From: Cylindrodendrum hubeiense
Taxonomy: Eukaryota > Ascomycota > Sordariomycetes > Hypocreales > Nectriaceae
Length of the DNA: 64,000 nucleotides
Assembly (NCBI GenBank): GCA_014621425.1
Contig: JAANBB010000026.1
Location: forward strand, 62,001-126,000
Direction of reading: 5' to 3'
The notes beneath the pieces are model-generated. The model ran no database searches, was not told the DNA's origin, and saw only the letters and a list, made by a program, of their open reading frames with translations. Position numbers and translations under genes: made by a program. Positions within the stretch are counted from its first letter, which is position 1. Every line of letters begins with the position of its first letter. Shown piece by piece: positions 1 through 12,985 of this stretch.

Positions 1-507
1 CGTACAAGGTGCCGCGCAAGCTCGCGGTATATCCGAACATGGCAGCGCTCTATTGAAGCAGACATGTCTCTGGCAGTCTCTTCATACCGGCCTTTTCCAA
101 AATAAGTCACTCAGTTGAAGCGGAATGTCATGTTGCAATACTTACTTAAAGCCGTTTCGACTAGGCAATAAAACCTACCTTTTTAGATCCATCCAGCGGC
201 ACGAGACTGAGGCTCATCAACACTGCAGCTATTTCTACTCTTGATGTCGTCGTGACCATGAAACATTATTGAGTGAGGGGTGGGACTAGAGACCCCTGGT
301 AACGACCCGCTCTCACTCAAGCCCTGCCTTGCACTTCAACTAACTACATTCACCTTACACTTTTCTCTCCCACCGCATCGATCCGCATGTCTAGCGCTCA
401 GGATTAGGCAGACTTTGGGTACTGCACGACCACCCTCCAGGAATCTCCCTTCTCCAATGTTCGTGTCGTGTTGAGTGAGTGCGCCATCCACAGGCGGGAT
501 CTTTAGT
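1..507. other. Upstream intergenic DNA
   Basis: No coding region, RNA gene or repeat is supported here. It lies immediately 5' of the aspartic-protease-like gene and probably contains that gene's promoter and 5' UTR. An in-frame ATG at 475 lies just upstream of the chosen start at 508, but would put eleven polar residues before the hydrophobic signal peptide. Confidence 0.5.
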
Positions 508-2871
508 ATGCATTCCGCCTCGATACTGCTGGTTGCGGTCATATCCTGGCTGCCAAGCAGTCTTGCATTCGGCGACTATGGTGGCATAGACAAAGCTCTG
601 GCTCGGTCGACAGAAAACACAGATGCACCCGCCGCAGTCGTGATCTCCCCGAGTGAATATTTGTAATGACGACTCCAACCCTACGCTCCCGGATGAGATA
701 CTGATGTTGTGCAGCGAGGGCAACGACGGGCCATGGAGCAGCTTCAACCTCCGAGTTGGAACCCCAAAGCAGGATGTTCGCGTCCTGGTCTCGACCGCGT
801 CTCCTGAAACCCTGATCGTCTTGGAAGAATATGGCTGCACGACGGTAGCCTTTTCCGATGTGCCTTCCGACTGCGCAGTATCAAGGGGTAACCTGTTCAC
901 GCTAAACGAATCGACAACTTGGTTGGACGCGGGCACCTTTGCTATCAACGGCGATGGTGTCGGCCTCGAGGCTAACCTGGGCTACGAGCAAAGAGCCCAG
1001 TTTGGCTTGGAAACTCTTGGTGTTGGTCTTGTTGAAGGAAGCACTGGACCGACTCTTGAGAACCAGACCGTCGCCGGCATTGCCTCCGCGTCACCATTCT
1101 ACCTGTATGGAGTCTTGCTAAATTGTGATGTTCCTGAACTAATCAATCTATGTCTAGGGGTATCTTTGGGTTGAACACGCAACCCGTCAACTTTAGTACA
1201 CTGGGCAATTACTCAGCGCCATCGTTTGTAACGACGTTGAAAGACGAAGACATTATCCCGAGTCTCAGTTGGAGTTACACTGCAGGAGCCAAGTACCGTA
1301 CGTGCCATTGCTGCACCCTCCATGTCCTCGCCTTCTAACAGTGTATTTGTCTTGAAATAGGCCTTAAGCAGGTGTACGGTCAGCTCATTTTCTCCGGATA
1401 CGACACTTCCCGGTTCACCGAGAACTCGGTGAGCTTCAGCATGGCTGACGACGTCACGCGCGACCTCGTCGTTGCTCTTCAATCCATATCGTACAGCGGA
1501 TCCGACAAAAGCACCCTCCTATCCTCACCCATCAACATATTTATCGATTCGACCGATCCCAATCTCTGGCTCCCGGACGATGTGTGCGACGCATTCGAGT
1601 CTGCCTTTGGCCTCACCATGGACAATACCACCGGGCTATACCTGGTTAACGACACACACCACAGTACCCTCGTCGCCACGGATGCTGAAGTATCCTTCCA
1701 GCTCTCAGATGTCCTTGAAGGTGGAGATTCTGTGACCATTGTTCTCCCATACGATGCCTTCGCCCTCCAGGCAGAGTACCCGCTGGTTAAAAACACCAGC
1801 TACTATTTCCCACTTAAGCGTGCTGCAAATGAGACGCAGTACACACTGGGTCGGGTTTTCCTTCAAGAAGCGTAAGCACACACACATCTCCACTTACTCG
1901 GTGAAGTCTATTATGCGAGGGAGATTCTAACAATATGCTCTAGTTACCTATCAGCCGACTACGAGCGACAGGTCTTCAACGTATCGCAATGCACCTGGGT
2001 CGAGGGGGCAGACGAGGAGATTGTGACCATTACGTCCATTAACTCGACTTCTACTTCATCCTCTTCGTTCCCCTCATCTACGACGACTGAAAGCACACTA
2101 GCTACATCCAAAGCCTCTTCCATTAGCAGCGGCATTATTGCGGGTGCTGTTATCGGTTGCCTGGCCCTCCTGGGCTTTGTTGTCGCAGGCATCTTCTTTT
2201 TACGCCGGCAACGAAAAGCGGCAAAGGCTAGTGCTAGCGAAACGGTGGACACAACGCCCAGATCTCCCGAGTCTGGACTCGAACACGTCGATATTGCTAT
2301 GGACCAAGAAAGGAAATTGGCCGGATTCATGGGCGAACTTGAGGGCGATGACCACCTGGTTCATCAACTGCACGAGGAACCGACTACGCCTGCATTCGAG
2401 CCCCAGCTATTTGAGTTGCCAGGAAGTCTGGGTAGGAGGATGGAACTGGACGCCGTGTCTACAGCCACAGGGACATCACAGGAAAATAGGACATCACAAG
2501 ATAACCAGGGATCACCGTTGGTTAGCCAGGGGTCACCATTGATTAGCCAAGCATCACCATCAGTGAGCCAGGCATCACCGGCTATTAGCCAGACATCACC
2601 AGTTCATCTGGCACCACATGATAATCAGATATTACAGGATGGCCGGTTATCACCGCCTATTCGTGGGGTATCACCGGTTCATCTGGTATCACCGATTAAC
2701 CAGACATCACAGGATGGCCGGATATCCCCGCCGACCCGTCAGGTATCACCGGTTCAACTGGTGTCACCAGTAAACCAAGTACCACCAGTTAATTTAGCAC
2801 CACAAGATACCCGGGTTTCACCGCCGACTCGCCAGGTATCACCGGATAATACAGCGTCAAACGCTCCCTAG
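508..2871 (+). CDS. Aspartic-peptidase-fold single-pass membrane protein, probable pseudoenzyme
   Basis: Five exons: 508-662, 715-1104, 1158-1297, 1361-1871 and 1944-2871, giving 707 residues. All four introns (52, 53, 63 and 72 nt) have GT..AG ends, and the splices join fold motifs cleanly. The protein opens with a signal peptide (MHSASILLVAV...), followed by an A1-type aspartic peptidase domain beginning near EGNDGPWSSF..VGTP. At the first catalytic position the expected DTG is replaced by STAS (LVSTASPETL). The second site retains an Asp (FIDSTDPNLW). After a Ser/Thr-rich stalk comes one transmembrane helix (about 2125-2205) with a basic RRQRK stop-transfer, then a long cytoplasmic tail with repeated SP(x)VSQ-type units. 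This matches a fungal family of protease-like surface proteins. Loss of the first Asp makes proteolysis unlikely, so a sensor or wall-binding role is inference. It is convergent with the mutase gene downstream. Confidence 0.85.
2461..2868 (+). repeat. Degenerate Ser-Pro-Gln coding repeat in the cytoplasmic tail
   Basis: In-frame degenerate repeats of roughly 24-36 bases encode units such as SPLVSQG, SPLISQA, SPSVSQA and SPAISQT, followed by longer SPVHLVSP / SPPTRQVSP units. The tail is low-complexity and probably unstructured, with many SP dipeptides that could be phosphorylated. The repeat lies wholly inside exon 5 of the aspartic-peptidase-like gene. Confidence 0.75.
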
Positions 2872-3872
2872 TCTTCAGCTATTAAATATTTATAATAAAT
2901 TCGCTTTGTATTACCTGCATGCCTGCTCACTAACTGCCTGAATGAGAGCGATATCCGGAGAGTGAGAGCTCTGGCTGGATAAGTCTATATGTCCTCTGTA
3001 TTTGGGCTAGGAGTAACGTTGGAGTTCGTTAAATCAATTATCAAATATCAAGCCTGGAATCACCGAGTTGTCTGAAGGCTCTATGTTGGCGACCTCTTTT
3101 ATTACCCACGAATATCTCCCCTTTCACCTCGAGTTAAACTATACTGAGCACAGCAGCCCCGAATTCAACTGAGTATCGCCTCACGTCACCATTAATTGAA
3201 CAATCCAGGGGATCTTGTCAAGAGGAAAATACAAATTAGGTGACATGTGCATCACAAAGTCTCGTTTTGTTACGTCATGTTTCCCTTTCTTCATCTCTGT
3301 ACACTTTTTAGTCATTAGCTCCAGTGTTTAGATTAAGTTAAGGGAGTATTTTGAGAAGACGGTGATACTTTCTTTTCGATGTACCCTTGGGTCCTGTTCT
3401 GTGAAAAGGTCTGCAAAGTGGCTCCTTCGCGACTTGACATTGCCTTGTAAGATGATCCTCTTGTTCTAGATTAGCTTCAAGTTCAACGAATTATACAGCG
3501 ACAGACAACATCTACCAGCAACGCTCTTTCAAATCTTTAGTGTTAAAGCCATGTACTTGAGAAACTGCTGCAGAGTTGTTGATGGAGACATTCCTGGAAC
3601 TACCGATGGAACACACCACGGGTAAGTGTAGAGTTAATGTGATTTTGTTTGGATTAAATGCAGCCCATATGACGGTTGGGGTAAAATTTCAAGGGCCACT
3701 TGTTATCAATAGACTGAGTGGCGGGCTGAATGAATGATTGATTGAATGAATAAACAAGTGTACTGAATTGAATTCTGCTCTCCTTCCTTCAAATACTATC
3801 CCCGATGCTCAAAGGTTGAGCTTCCAGGCTCGTAAATTGGCGTTCTATGCTTCTCGAGGAGTCTACTCCACA
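2872..3872. other. Convergent intergenic region
   Basis: About 1 kb between the 3' ends of the protease-like gene (+) and the mutase gene (-). An AT-rich stretch just after 2871 (around 2883-2900) is a plausible polyadenylation region. I see no other coding signal. A short open frame starting at 3768 on the + strand is antisense to the mutase 3' exon and is not credible. Confidence 0.5.
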
Positions 3873-5836
<1,964 letters not shown>

Positions 5837-6726
5837 GATTGAGCAGCAGTTTGGAGAAAATTGGGCTTTGTCACAGTGTACAACAATGGAGATCCAAGAT
5901 AAGTGATCAAGCCAACGTTGAGGCAATGGCTATTTAATAAGCCAACTGTCTATCGCAGCAAGTCAGGGCAGGGGGTTTCAGATCAACATGGTTAATCTGT
6001 TTTAAGATGAAATATCAATGTTCATTTCGTTGATCGTATCGTCACCAACCATCTTTGGAATTTAGATCCCCTTTAGGTCAGGTATGTCGCAGTCCCAAAA
6101 AGGCAACTGGCCAATTGTTTCCCTTCTGGTCAATTAATAATAAGACTTGTTCCTATTTTTAGTATGAGGGCTTAGCGAGGGATTCTCCTGCAATTTATCA
6201 ATGTGGCTGAGCCTTTCGTTATCGGTATATATAGCACAAGAGTAGTACAAACCCTGGGCTTGAAAAGGGCAGAGACATTACGCACGTCATATTGACTGGG
6301 TCACAGCATGGTTCGTAATTGCAGGGTGGAAATGAGGTGCTGTTTTGGAAGATTTCGGCGCATGTTAATTTACCATGGTCAATCACCTCATCGTGGCTAA
6401 CCATTATCTCACTTTGCGCTGTACCATTATTGCCTGGGAGGTTGACTAAGCATACGCTACACAGCCTCCTCTCCCTTGTGGGGGCCAAATAGTCAGCCCA
6501 TCGGGGACGTCAACTTGGATGCAATCGATGTTCTGCCCCACGTTACAGGGGGTAGAGCTGTTTTTGTCCCGTAGACAAGAAATGCTGCTGAAACTGATGC
6601 TAAGCTAAAATTGAGGTCAGCGCCATATCTAAGGAACTAAATCACGCCCCCGTTCGAAGTGGCAAGAAATCTCAGTCTTATCAGGATGCTCATTCAACCA
6701 GCTTGAGTATTTTCAGCCGCAAATCA
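5837..6726. other. Intergenic, no gene seen
   Basis: About 0.9 kb between the mutase 5' end and the 3' end of the NmrA-like gene. A minus-strand open frame at 6219-6488 encodes a Cys-rich 89-residue peptide with no recognisable domain or splice context, and I do not call it. The mutase promoter must lie in the part next to 5837. Confidence 0.5.
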
Positions 6727-7710
6727 TTAAGTTTTCCAACTCTCTGCTGTTTTTCTGACGAATTCTTCATAGCTCGTTGGGCTTCTCCCTAACAAGGCAA
6801 CCTGATCCCGGTACTCATCTTCAGACATGCCAAATCCTTGTGCGTCGAAGAGCTCGTACATCAGTCTCAAATCTCGTGCCCATACAGGGCTTAATATCCC
6901 TCTGTAGTGCTCTTCAAAAGTTGCGAGCCCCTCCTCATCACTCAACGCAGGAGTGATTTCAATTCCAATCGCTTCTGACCATAGCTTCGCCACTTCAAGG
7001 TTTGTGTACCTCGCCAAGCTCCCAATCATGATCTTCTTATTGGCCCATACCTTTCCATCATCTTGCAGTGCGTTGCTCACGGCGAGGGCAATATCCCCGG
7101 GGTCGACCCTGCTGACGCCTTTGCTCCCAAGCGGTTCATCGAAGAATCCCTGTTCCAGCATGCTTTGCTTACTACGCAAGTCATTATCGTAAAACAGACT
7201 CGGCCCGATAATTGTCCAACTGAATCCGCCTGGCTGACTCTGTGGCACGGTTAAGCCATATCGTAGCTTTGATTCGATGATTGATTTGACTAGTACATGC
7301 CCTGCTGCATTATTGCGTAAAGTCCCCGCTCGAATCGCATCGAGATCGAAGTCGCCGCATGCAGATAGGTAGACAAGATGTTTCACAGTCTCCACTCTCC
7401 TGACTGCGTCGAAGAAGTTGAGCGTAGCCATTAACTCGTTCTCACCAGTAAGGCAGACGAATGTAGCTGTGACACCATGGGTCTTGAGTGTGGCCTCAAG
7501 GAATATTGGGTCTTGAATGTCTCCTTCCACTATTTGGACACGAGGCCCATTAGCTTTCGTAAGAAGCTGCGATGTAAGACGAGCTACATCGCGTGTAGGG
7601 AGCACGATATTGGGCTTTGAGGGGTGAGATAAAAGGAGAGGGACGAGTCGGTTGCCGATGTGACCGGAAGCGGCAGTGAGAAGATAAGTAGGTGATGAAT
7701 TGGGCGACAT
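6727..7710 (-). CDS. NmrA-like NAD(P)-binding Rossmann protein
   Basis: Single exon of 327 residues with an ATG at 7710. The N-terminus has a Rossmann fold with a TAASGHIGNRLVPLLL glycine motif of the TxxxGxxG type used by atypical short-chain dehydrogenases and NmrA/HSCARG proteins. Further on are VEGDIQD (adenine-side Asp), YLSACGDFD and a C-terminal helical region. The YxxxK dyad typical of classical SDR catalysis is not evident, which fits NmrA-type redox sensors or quinone-oxidoreductase-like proteins better than a classical dehydrogenase. Length is usual for the family (about 290-350). Such proteins are common near secondary-metabolite genes, but this one faces away from the NRPS and is 6.6 kb from it, so a role in that pathway is unsupported. 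Confidence 0.85.
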   Translation of the reverse strand: MSPNSSPTYLLTAASGHIGNRLVPLLLSHPSKPNIVLPTRDVARLTSQLLTKANGPRVQIVEGDIQDPIFLEATLKTHGVTATFVCLTGENELMATLNFFDAVRRVETVKHLVYLSACGDFDLDAIRAGTLRNNAAGHVLVKSIIESKLRYGLTVPQSQPGGFSWTIIGPSLFYDNDLRSKQSMLEQGFFDEPLGSKGVSRVDPGDIALAVSNALQDDGKVWANKKIMIGSLARYTNLEVAKLWSEAIGIEITPALSDEEGLATFEEHYRGILSPVWARDLRLMYELFDAQGFGMSEDEYRDQVALLGRSPTSYEEFVRKTAESWKT

Positions 7711-10700
7711 ATTTGCGAATGCTTCATTAGCCTGTTACTTCTGGAGATATAGGAAACCCAGCAGGATATAGCTAAGCCATTTAATAGTCGACAAAGAAGT
7801 CGCCGGCGGGTTCGACCATTCATATAATTAGTAAGCGCATCAACATTGTTGTACCACTAGCATCCGATTGAGCTTCATGTGGGTATGTGGCATGATCCAC
7901 GCCAGTTGATTTATAATACACATGTAGCTTGGATTGGTAAGCCCTTTACTCCGCCTGGGGATCTTGCCTCCACTGGGATAAGCCGTATTAATCGAGCGAC
8001 GAAATGGTTGGCGACTAGTGTGGAGATAAAGGACGTGGGTTGCAATTGAAGAATGAATGGTATGGGATATATTAGGAGACACCGTGAGAACTCACATGCA
8101 ACAATCATCAGCAGAGGGCTTAATAGAACAGTCTAGTATTCAATGAGTTCCAGCCAAGATTCAAGCGCGAATACAAGACGGAGCGTTAAGAAGAAGAAGT
8201 AGGAACGTAGCGTTACCACGAGCTACTGAAAGGAACATTGTCAGGTAGCTTAACAAAAGTCGCAGTACTCACAGCTGCCACATCTCATCACAACGTTATA
8301 TTATGGCAGATAGAAATCAATTAAGTCCTGCAAGCAATGCACCACTTTGCTATTGTATTTTATGTTGACCCAGCTAGCCTACCACATGAACTGAATGGTT
8401 CAGAAGCTTGAGTTGCGGATATGTCGTTCAAGCGCGGCGTCAAATACGAAACCCCCGCCACAGCTTTCGCAGCAACTATTTTATTGCGATGACCAGAAGG
8501 AAATGGAACTTTTCGTCATACGTAAATTCCATTTCCAGCAGCAGTATTGCCGGAACGTTCATTCCTTATGTCAGAGTTGTAGTCGAGCTAAAACTAACAA
8601 ATGATGTGCTTTGGCAGAGTATCCCAATGACCACTCCCTAGCCCTGGGGATGTTCAAATTGACTCCTGTTTATTGGATATCACTCGTGATGATACTGAGC
8701 TGGTAATGCCATCCTGAGGAATCAATACTAATGGGGGAGAAAATCTGCGTCCTTGAACTATGTAAATTTCCGTCGCCCGTGCAAATAGTAGGCCGACGAA
8801 TTCCTACCTGGTCACACCGCCTGGCCCGACCATGGATTAGAAAACCGGCATTAACAGTCACATAAAGGTTATAAGCTGCCCCTATTTGACGTGGGTTCTG
8901 GGGCATCTCTCAGCCATTTTTTTTTTAATTGGCTAGACATTTTTTTCAGCGACGGCATTGGAGGCTGGGGATTGAGCGGTTAAAGGCGAGACATTCGGCA
9001 ACTCGGGCCGTCTACGTACCAGACAGGCCAGCATACCCAACCCAAATTCTGGCGGTTCATTCCACAGGAGAAAAAGCATTTCGAAAATGTATCGACTTAC
9101 GCAAGCAATCTGGCATTGGAATGTTTGCAACTGCCCTTCGTCGGAGTTGGCCTTGTCGCCGATCCGCGGCCGTTCCCGGGGCGGCGGCCATCACGGCGGC
9201 CGCGTTCCGGGTCCCGTGTCTGAGTTGGTGTCTTGCTGCAATGTAACATCAATACTCACACGGGCGCATCTGTTCTCCAGGTGGAGGCTAAATGGGGTGA
9301 AGAATCTACATTGTGATGCTGCCCGGTCCAGTCTCTTTCCTATGGCGACCTCCGCAACACAGAGGGAGTGGAGACAGGGCTAAGCGCTCTGGCAATTGCT
9401 TTCTTTGTTTGTTTGTTTTTGGTCTTGTGCAGAAAAACTAGCTAATTTCAAGTCTAGCGCCGCCTAGTCGGCCATCACAGACCCCCTGCAGTTGCGTGTG
9501 CACGTCTTGTTCAGGGCTGTAGGGTAGCACACTGTCATTTGACCACTTTGGTTGCTGTCAATTTGCCTAGCCATATATGTTATGGAATCACATTGTTCCT
9601 GGGACATTAATGGAGATACTAGAAGAGCCCAATTAATAATAATTGAATAGTATGAATGCCAATATGAGGAGACTAAAAGAGCTTTTCCCTTCAAACTAAA
9701 TGTATGTTGACAAATGTCCTCTTGATAACTACCTCCGACAGCAACCTACGGTAACGATTACCTCATAATCATACGTTTATCCTTGGCCATGACGTCACAG
9801 GATTCTATTACTTGCCCACGGCAATAAACTCAGGAAAGTTTCGGGTGGCTGAGGGATAGGAGTGAGAGATTTACAGGTGCGTGGGCCTCAGCAGGTAGCG
9901 ACCCTGAGACAGCTCCCGTAACATATGTTGGGACATGGGATAGCTACCCCATATCCAACCCGGTACATCCGCTTGTCCAGAACCGGTTGTGTGGGCATCA
10001 TTTGTCTCTAGGGTAATAATTAATCATCATTATCACATTGGCGGTGACAGTATCCCTCACACCGACTTCTGCGACTTGACGACACCATCGTTTTGAAGTC
10101 CTATTGAAGATAACGATGAATAATACATTATAATCTCACGTTGATTGCATGGCTTATGAGGTTTGGTGTGAGCTCCCGAGTAGCTCTTTGTACAATTGAT
10201 TGTGTCACATCCAGCAGAACAAAGCGTCACCTGTCAAACTTGAAGGGGGTGGGGGTCGTCTCCTGGCCGCACGGACGAAAACCATGGTTTTTGGGAAAAT
10301 ATTGGTCTAACTCGATGTAGCCTAAAAGCTAACCAACAGCTGAATTGATCCTGCATTTAAGATACTGACCCTAGGATGATAGGTTATGTAGCTCTTGCGT
10401 AATACTAACATATTGCTTCGATCTTTCAAAGAATCCTGTGGGGAATCTAGTTGGATGAGTACAAATGTAGTCAAGTAAGCAAGTAAGAAACCGACCCATT
10501 TCTACCCCCATGAAATAACCCAAAGAGCCAAAGTTTCCATTTACTATGACCAACATCAATGAATAATTTGATACTCAGTGGGGTATATGAGATGCATAAG
10601 ACAACCTGATATGCAACTGTAATGTCTCTCGCTTGTGAGCTCTCTCATGGTGACATCCTGGTCAGTGGAGAATCGGGATAATTCCACTTGGACGACTGAT

Positions 10701-12119
10701 GAGACAGCGGGCCGCAGATACAGAGAAGCGGTGAAGCTGGAATGAGACAAATGGCGATCAATGCCACACGCAGGGAGCAATAGGAACCTGCAGTGGGGAT
10801 CCGGCAGTAGTAATTATGGGATGCGTTCTGATGCCACCGGGTATGGGTCGGCGGGAAGTATTGCTACGAATGCTGGCTTGGCTTGGCCGTTGGGATCGAC
10901 GAGATCGACGCAGGGGATGCCCGCCAATCATCGAGTAACGTGGAGGACATTGTCCCAGCACGCACGTGGGTTGGAAGCGGAATGGTACGATACACTCTGA
11001 CACTCCGCCGGCGGGAGCGAGCCATGAACCATTCCCTTCCCGAAAGGCGTGCTTCGTTTTTACTTTCTTTTGCTCCGGGGTAAATACATTCCGCGGTGCA
11101 GAAAGCGGAGCGATGATCAAAGTATTTTTATTGCAATTGTGGATCAGGCCGCATCGGATTTGCGATCCGATTTGGCAACGCTGAACCTGTTGAGAGGCTC
11201 GGCCCATTATGCCGCCGCTCGAATTCGTCTTGGTATTTAATTACCCCGCGGAGCAATGTCTCACGGCTGTGACCCGGTAAAACGCACGTTGAATGCTCGG
11301 CCATTATACTGCGGCCCGAATTCGTGTCAGTGTTTAAATGTCATCCGGGCAGCATTTCATGGCAATGGCTAGCCGATTGCCACTGACCTCGGAGACGGAG
11401 AGTACGGAATTTCGATGCCTGGACCGACACACAGAGTGAGAGAGCGAATGGATGGGTGGATGGAGGAGCCGGCAGATCGACCATCTGCGTCTGCCGAGCC
11501 CGAAGGATTAGTTTCCGTGTTTCAATCTCCACCCCGGGCTGCCGCTTCGGCTAGTCACACGAGCCTAACGACAACCTCGAAGCCAAGTAGAATAACCCGC
11601 GTGGAGGCGGGACTGTCTGGGATTATTTATCAAGGGTCTCAAGGTCATGCCCATCAACTAGTTGAACCGCACTTTCAGTCCGGATGCACCAGACCAATTA
11701 GTTCAAAATTTCATCATAATTACTTCATGTTTCGATTCACTTCTACTCCATGTATCAATATTAGTGAGTCATGGTGCCAATTAGTGAAGCAGAGGGGGAT
11801 GGAAGGCCTGTGCTGCGGTAGCAGAACCCAGAAGTATGTTACAAGAAGCTCTCAACGCGGCCGTCATCTGGCAATATTGGTCCAATTATTGAAATCCTCC
11901 ATCATGACTGGCTATGATGGAGCCAATTAAAACTTCCAGGGGTACAGCAGAAGCACGGAAGTGGACAAGCAGACACTATGCTGCCTACAGCAGATGCTGC
12001 AGGAAAAATGACAAGCCACCTAACAACATTGTCATGAGTCCCACCGGATCTGTATGTGGAACAGGTACCCTCCCGCTTGCATTAGACAGACACAGAGTCT
12101 AAGCAATTGAACAAACGGC
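7711..12119. other. Long gene-poor region
   Basis: About 4.4 kb without a convincing gene. It contains AT-rich stretches, a GC-rich patch at about 9150-9215, a second GC-rich patch at about 10760-11240, and an imperfect tandem repeat at 11197-11365. The open frames here have no domain, codon or splice support. Together with the NRPS relics at its right edge, it looks like decayed accessory DNA. Confidence 0.5.
11197..11365. repeat. Imperfect direct repeat, about 98-bp period
   Basis: Two diverged copies, about 11197-11267 and 11295-11365. Each begins gctcggcc.attat, then a GC-rich run with cgaattcgt, then a gtatttaa / gtgtttaa core, and ends near ..catggc / ..cacggc. No coding function is visible. 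The pair lies upstream of the NRPS relics. Confidence 0.55.
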
Positions 12120-12690
12120 ACCGACCCTGCCGGTGGCACCAGTAGTTTGCTCATAGCACGGGGAGCTCACGCATGGCGAACTGGACTGACTGCTTGCGGG
12201 CCGACTGATTGATGCTGGATTTGGGCTTGTCAATATTGTTTTGTTGTATTTTGGAAAGTCGAAGTGGATATTGGTGGCGACGATCGGCGTCATCGAGGCG
12301 GGGGCGCCTTTGGGCTTCTCATCCCGCCGATCTCCGAGCAGAGACTGCCGCTGCCGTGCAGCAAGTCAGAGCGGATCTTGTCCTGAACAGAGCCTCACGA
12401 GCATCCTGGAGCTCGTGGCTGTCTAAGACAGTCGTCCAAGTCCATCAAGATTCCACGGAGCGTTTCAATCCTACCGCACGCCACGGGGCAACATGGCCGG
12501 ATTCGTCTTCTAGGGCGCGGCCGCTGTTTTCTCGTCGGGCAGCACCGGCACATCTGAGGCATAGCTGTCTACCACAGACACTCTTCCCGATCTGGAGAGT
12601 AGTGCTTACTGTCCGGCTTCACCAAGAACTCTAGGGTATTTAAATTTGAGTGGTATGCCTTCGACATTTCAGTCCATATTGCCCGAGTCA
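12120..12690 (+). pseudogene. Decayed NRPS adenylation-domain fragment
   Basis: By eye, the three forward frames together follow the A domains of the adjacent NRPS. In order: a degraded A1 region (caccagtagtttgct.. matching the APAVSAW..ELTYGEL area), a stretch reading FGKSKWILVATIGVIEAGAP against FEKSMWTPVAMYAVLKAGGA of module 2, then after a frame change SSWLSKTVVQVHQDS against SSRLSKTVIQVDADS. Next comes a core-A3 remnant FSSGSTGTSE (from about 12532), then NSRVFKFEWYAFDISV matching the A4 region. Order and orientation match a true A domain from A1 to A4, but there are several frameshifts and stops, so it cannot be functional. It lies about 1.7 kb upstream of the intact NRPS start on the same strand, so it is a relic of a lost module or of a second synthetase. 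Confidence 0.75.
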
Positions 12691-12739
12691 CGAAGCCCAA
12701 CATACTGTCTATTTCAATGAAAAGACTAGAGGGGTCTTT

Positions 12740-12985
12740 TGGCTAACAGTATGCGAAATATTACGAGAGACTAGTTCATTGAACTCATCTTGGGTATTTC
12801 CTCTTGAGCTAGCTCTTGTGATGCATGTAGGCGACACATCGGTGTATCCCAACCAACACTGCGAAATAAACTTCTCTGTGGCATGTTCCACATTAGTCCG
12901 GGCATTATTAATGGGAACATCTACTTCCTCTTTAGTACATAACTCTGACTTTGAGATTCTGTCTGAACTTGCGCTCCTAGTGTAG
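12740..12985 (+). pseudogene. Decayed NRPS condensation-domain fragment
   Basis: In the forward frame open from 12650 to 12985, residues SSLNSSWVFP.. and YPNQ..INFSVACSTLVRALL..NSDFEI line up with the intact module 2 condensation domain (SLADCNSAVFP.., LPNQSRAITASTLIRAALAL..NSEDI). The match covers the early C-lobe of a C domain, the same part with which the intact NRPS begins. No carrier domain can be found between this piece and the A-domain relic just upstream. The surrounding sequence carries no usable frame beyond 12985, so this is a relic rather than an exon. Confidence 0.6.

Noticed and set aside
6219..6488. Small Cys-rich secreted protein on the minus strand
   Set aside because: No N-terminal signal peptide, no splice support, and Cys spacing without a recognised pattern.
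11415..11930. Gene in the 171-codon forward open frame
   Set aside because: No domain, low-complexity composition, no splice sites or homology that I recognise.
11840..11935. Remnant of a sugar transporter (SSIMTGYDGAN resembles the start of fungal hexose/maltose permeases)
   Set aside because: Only about a dozen residues agree, a frame change is required, and no other transporter motif follows.
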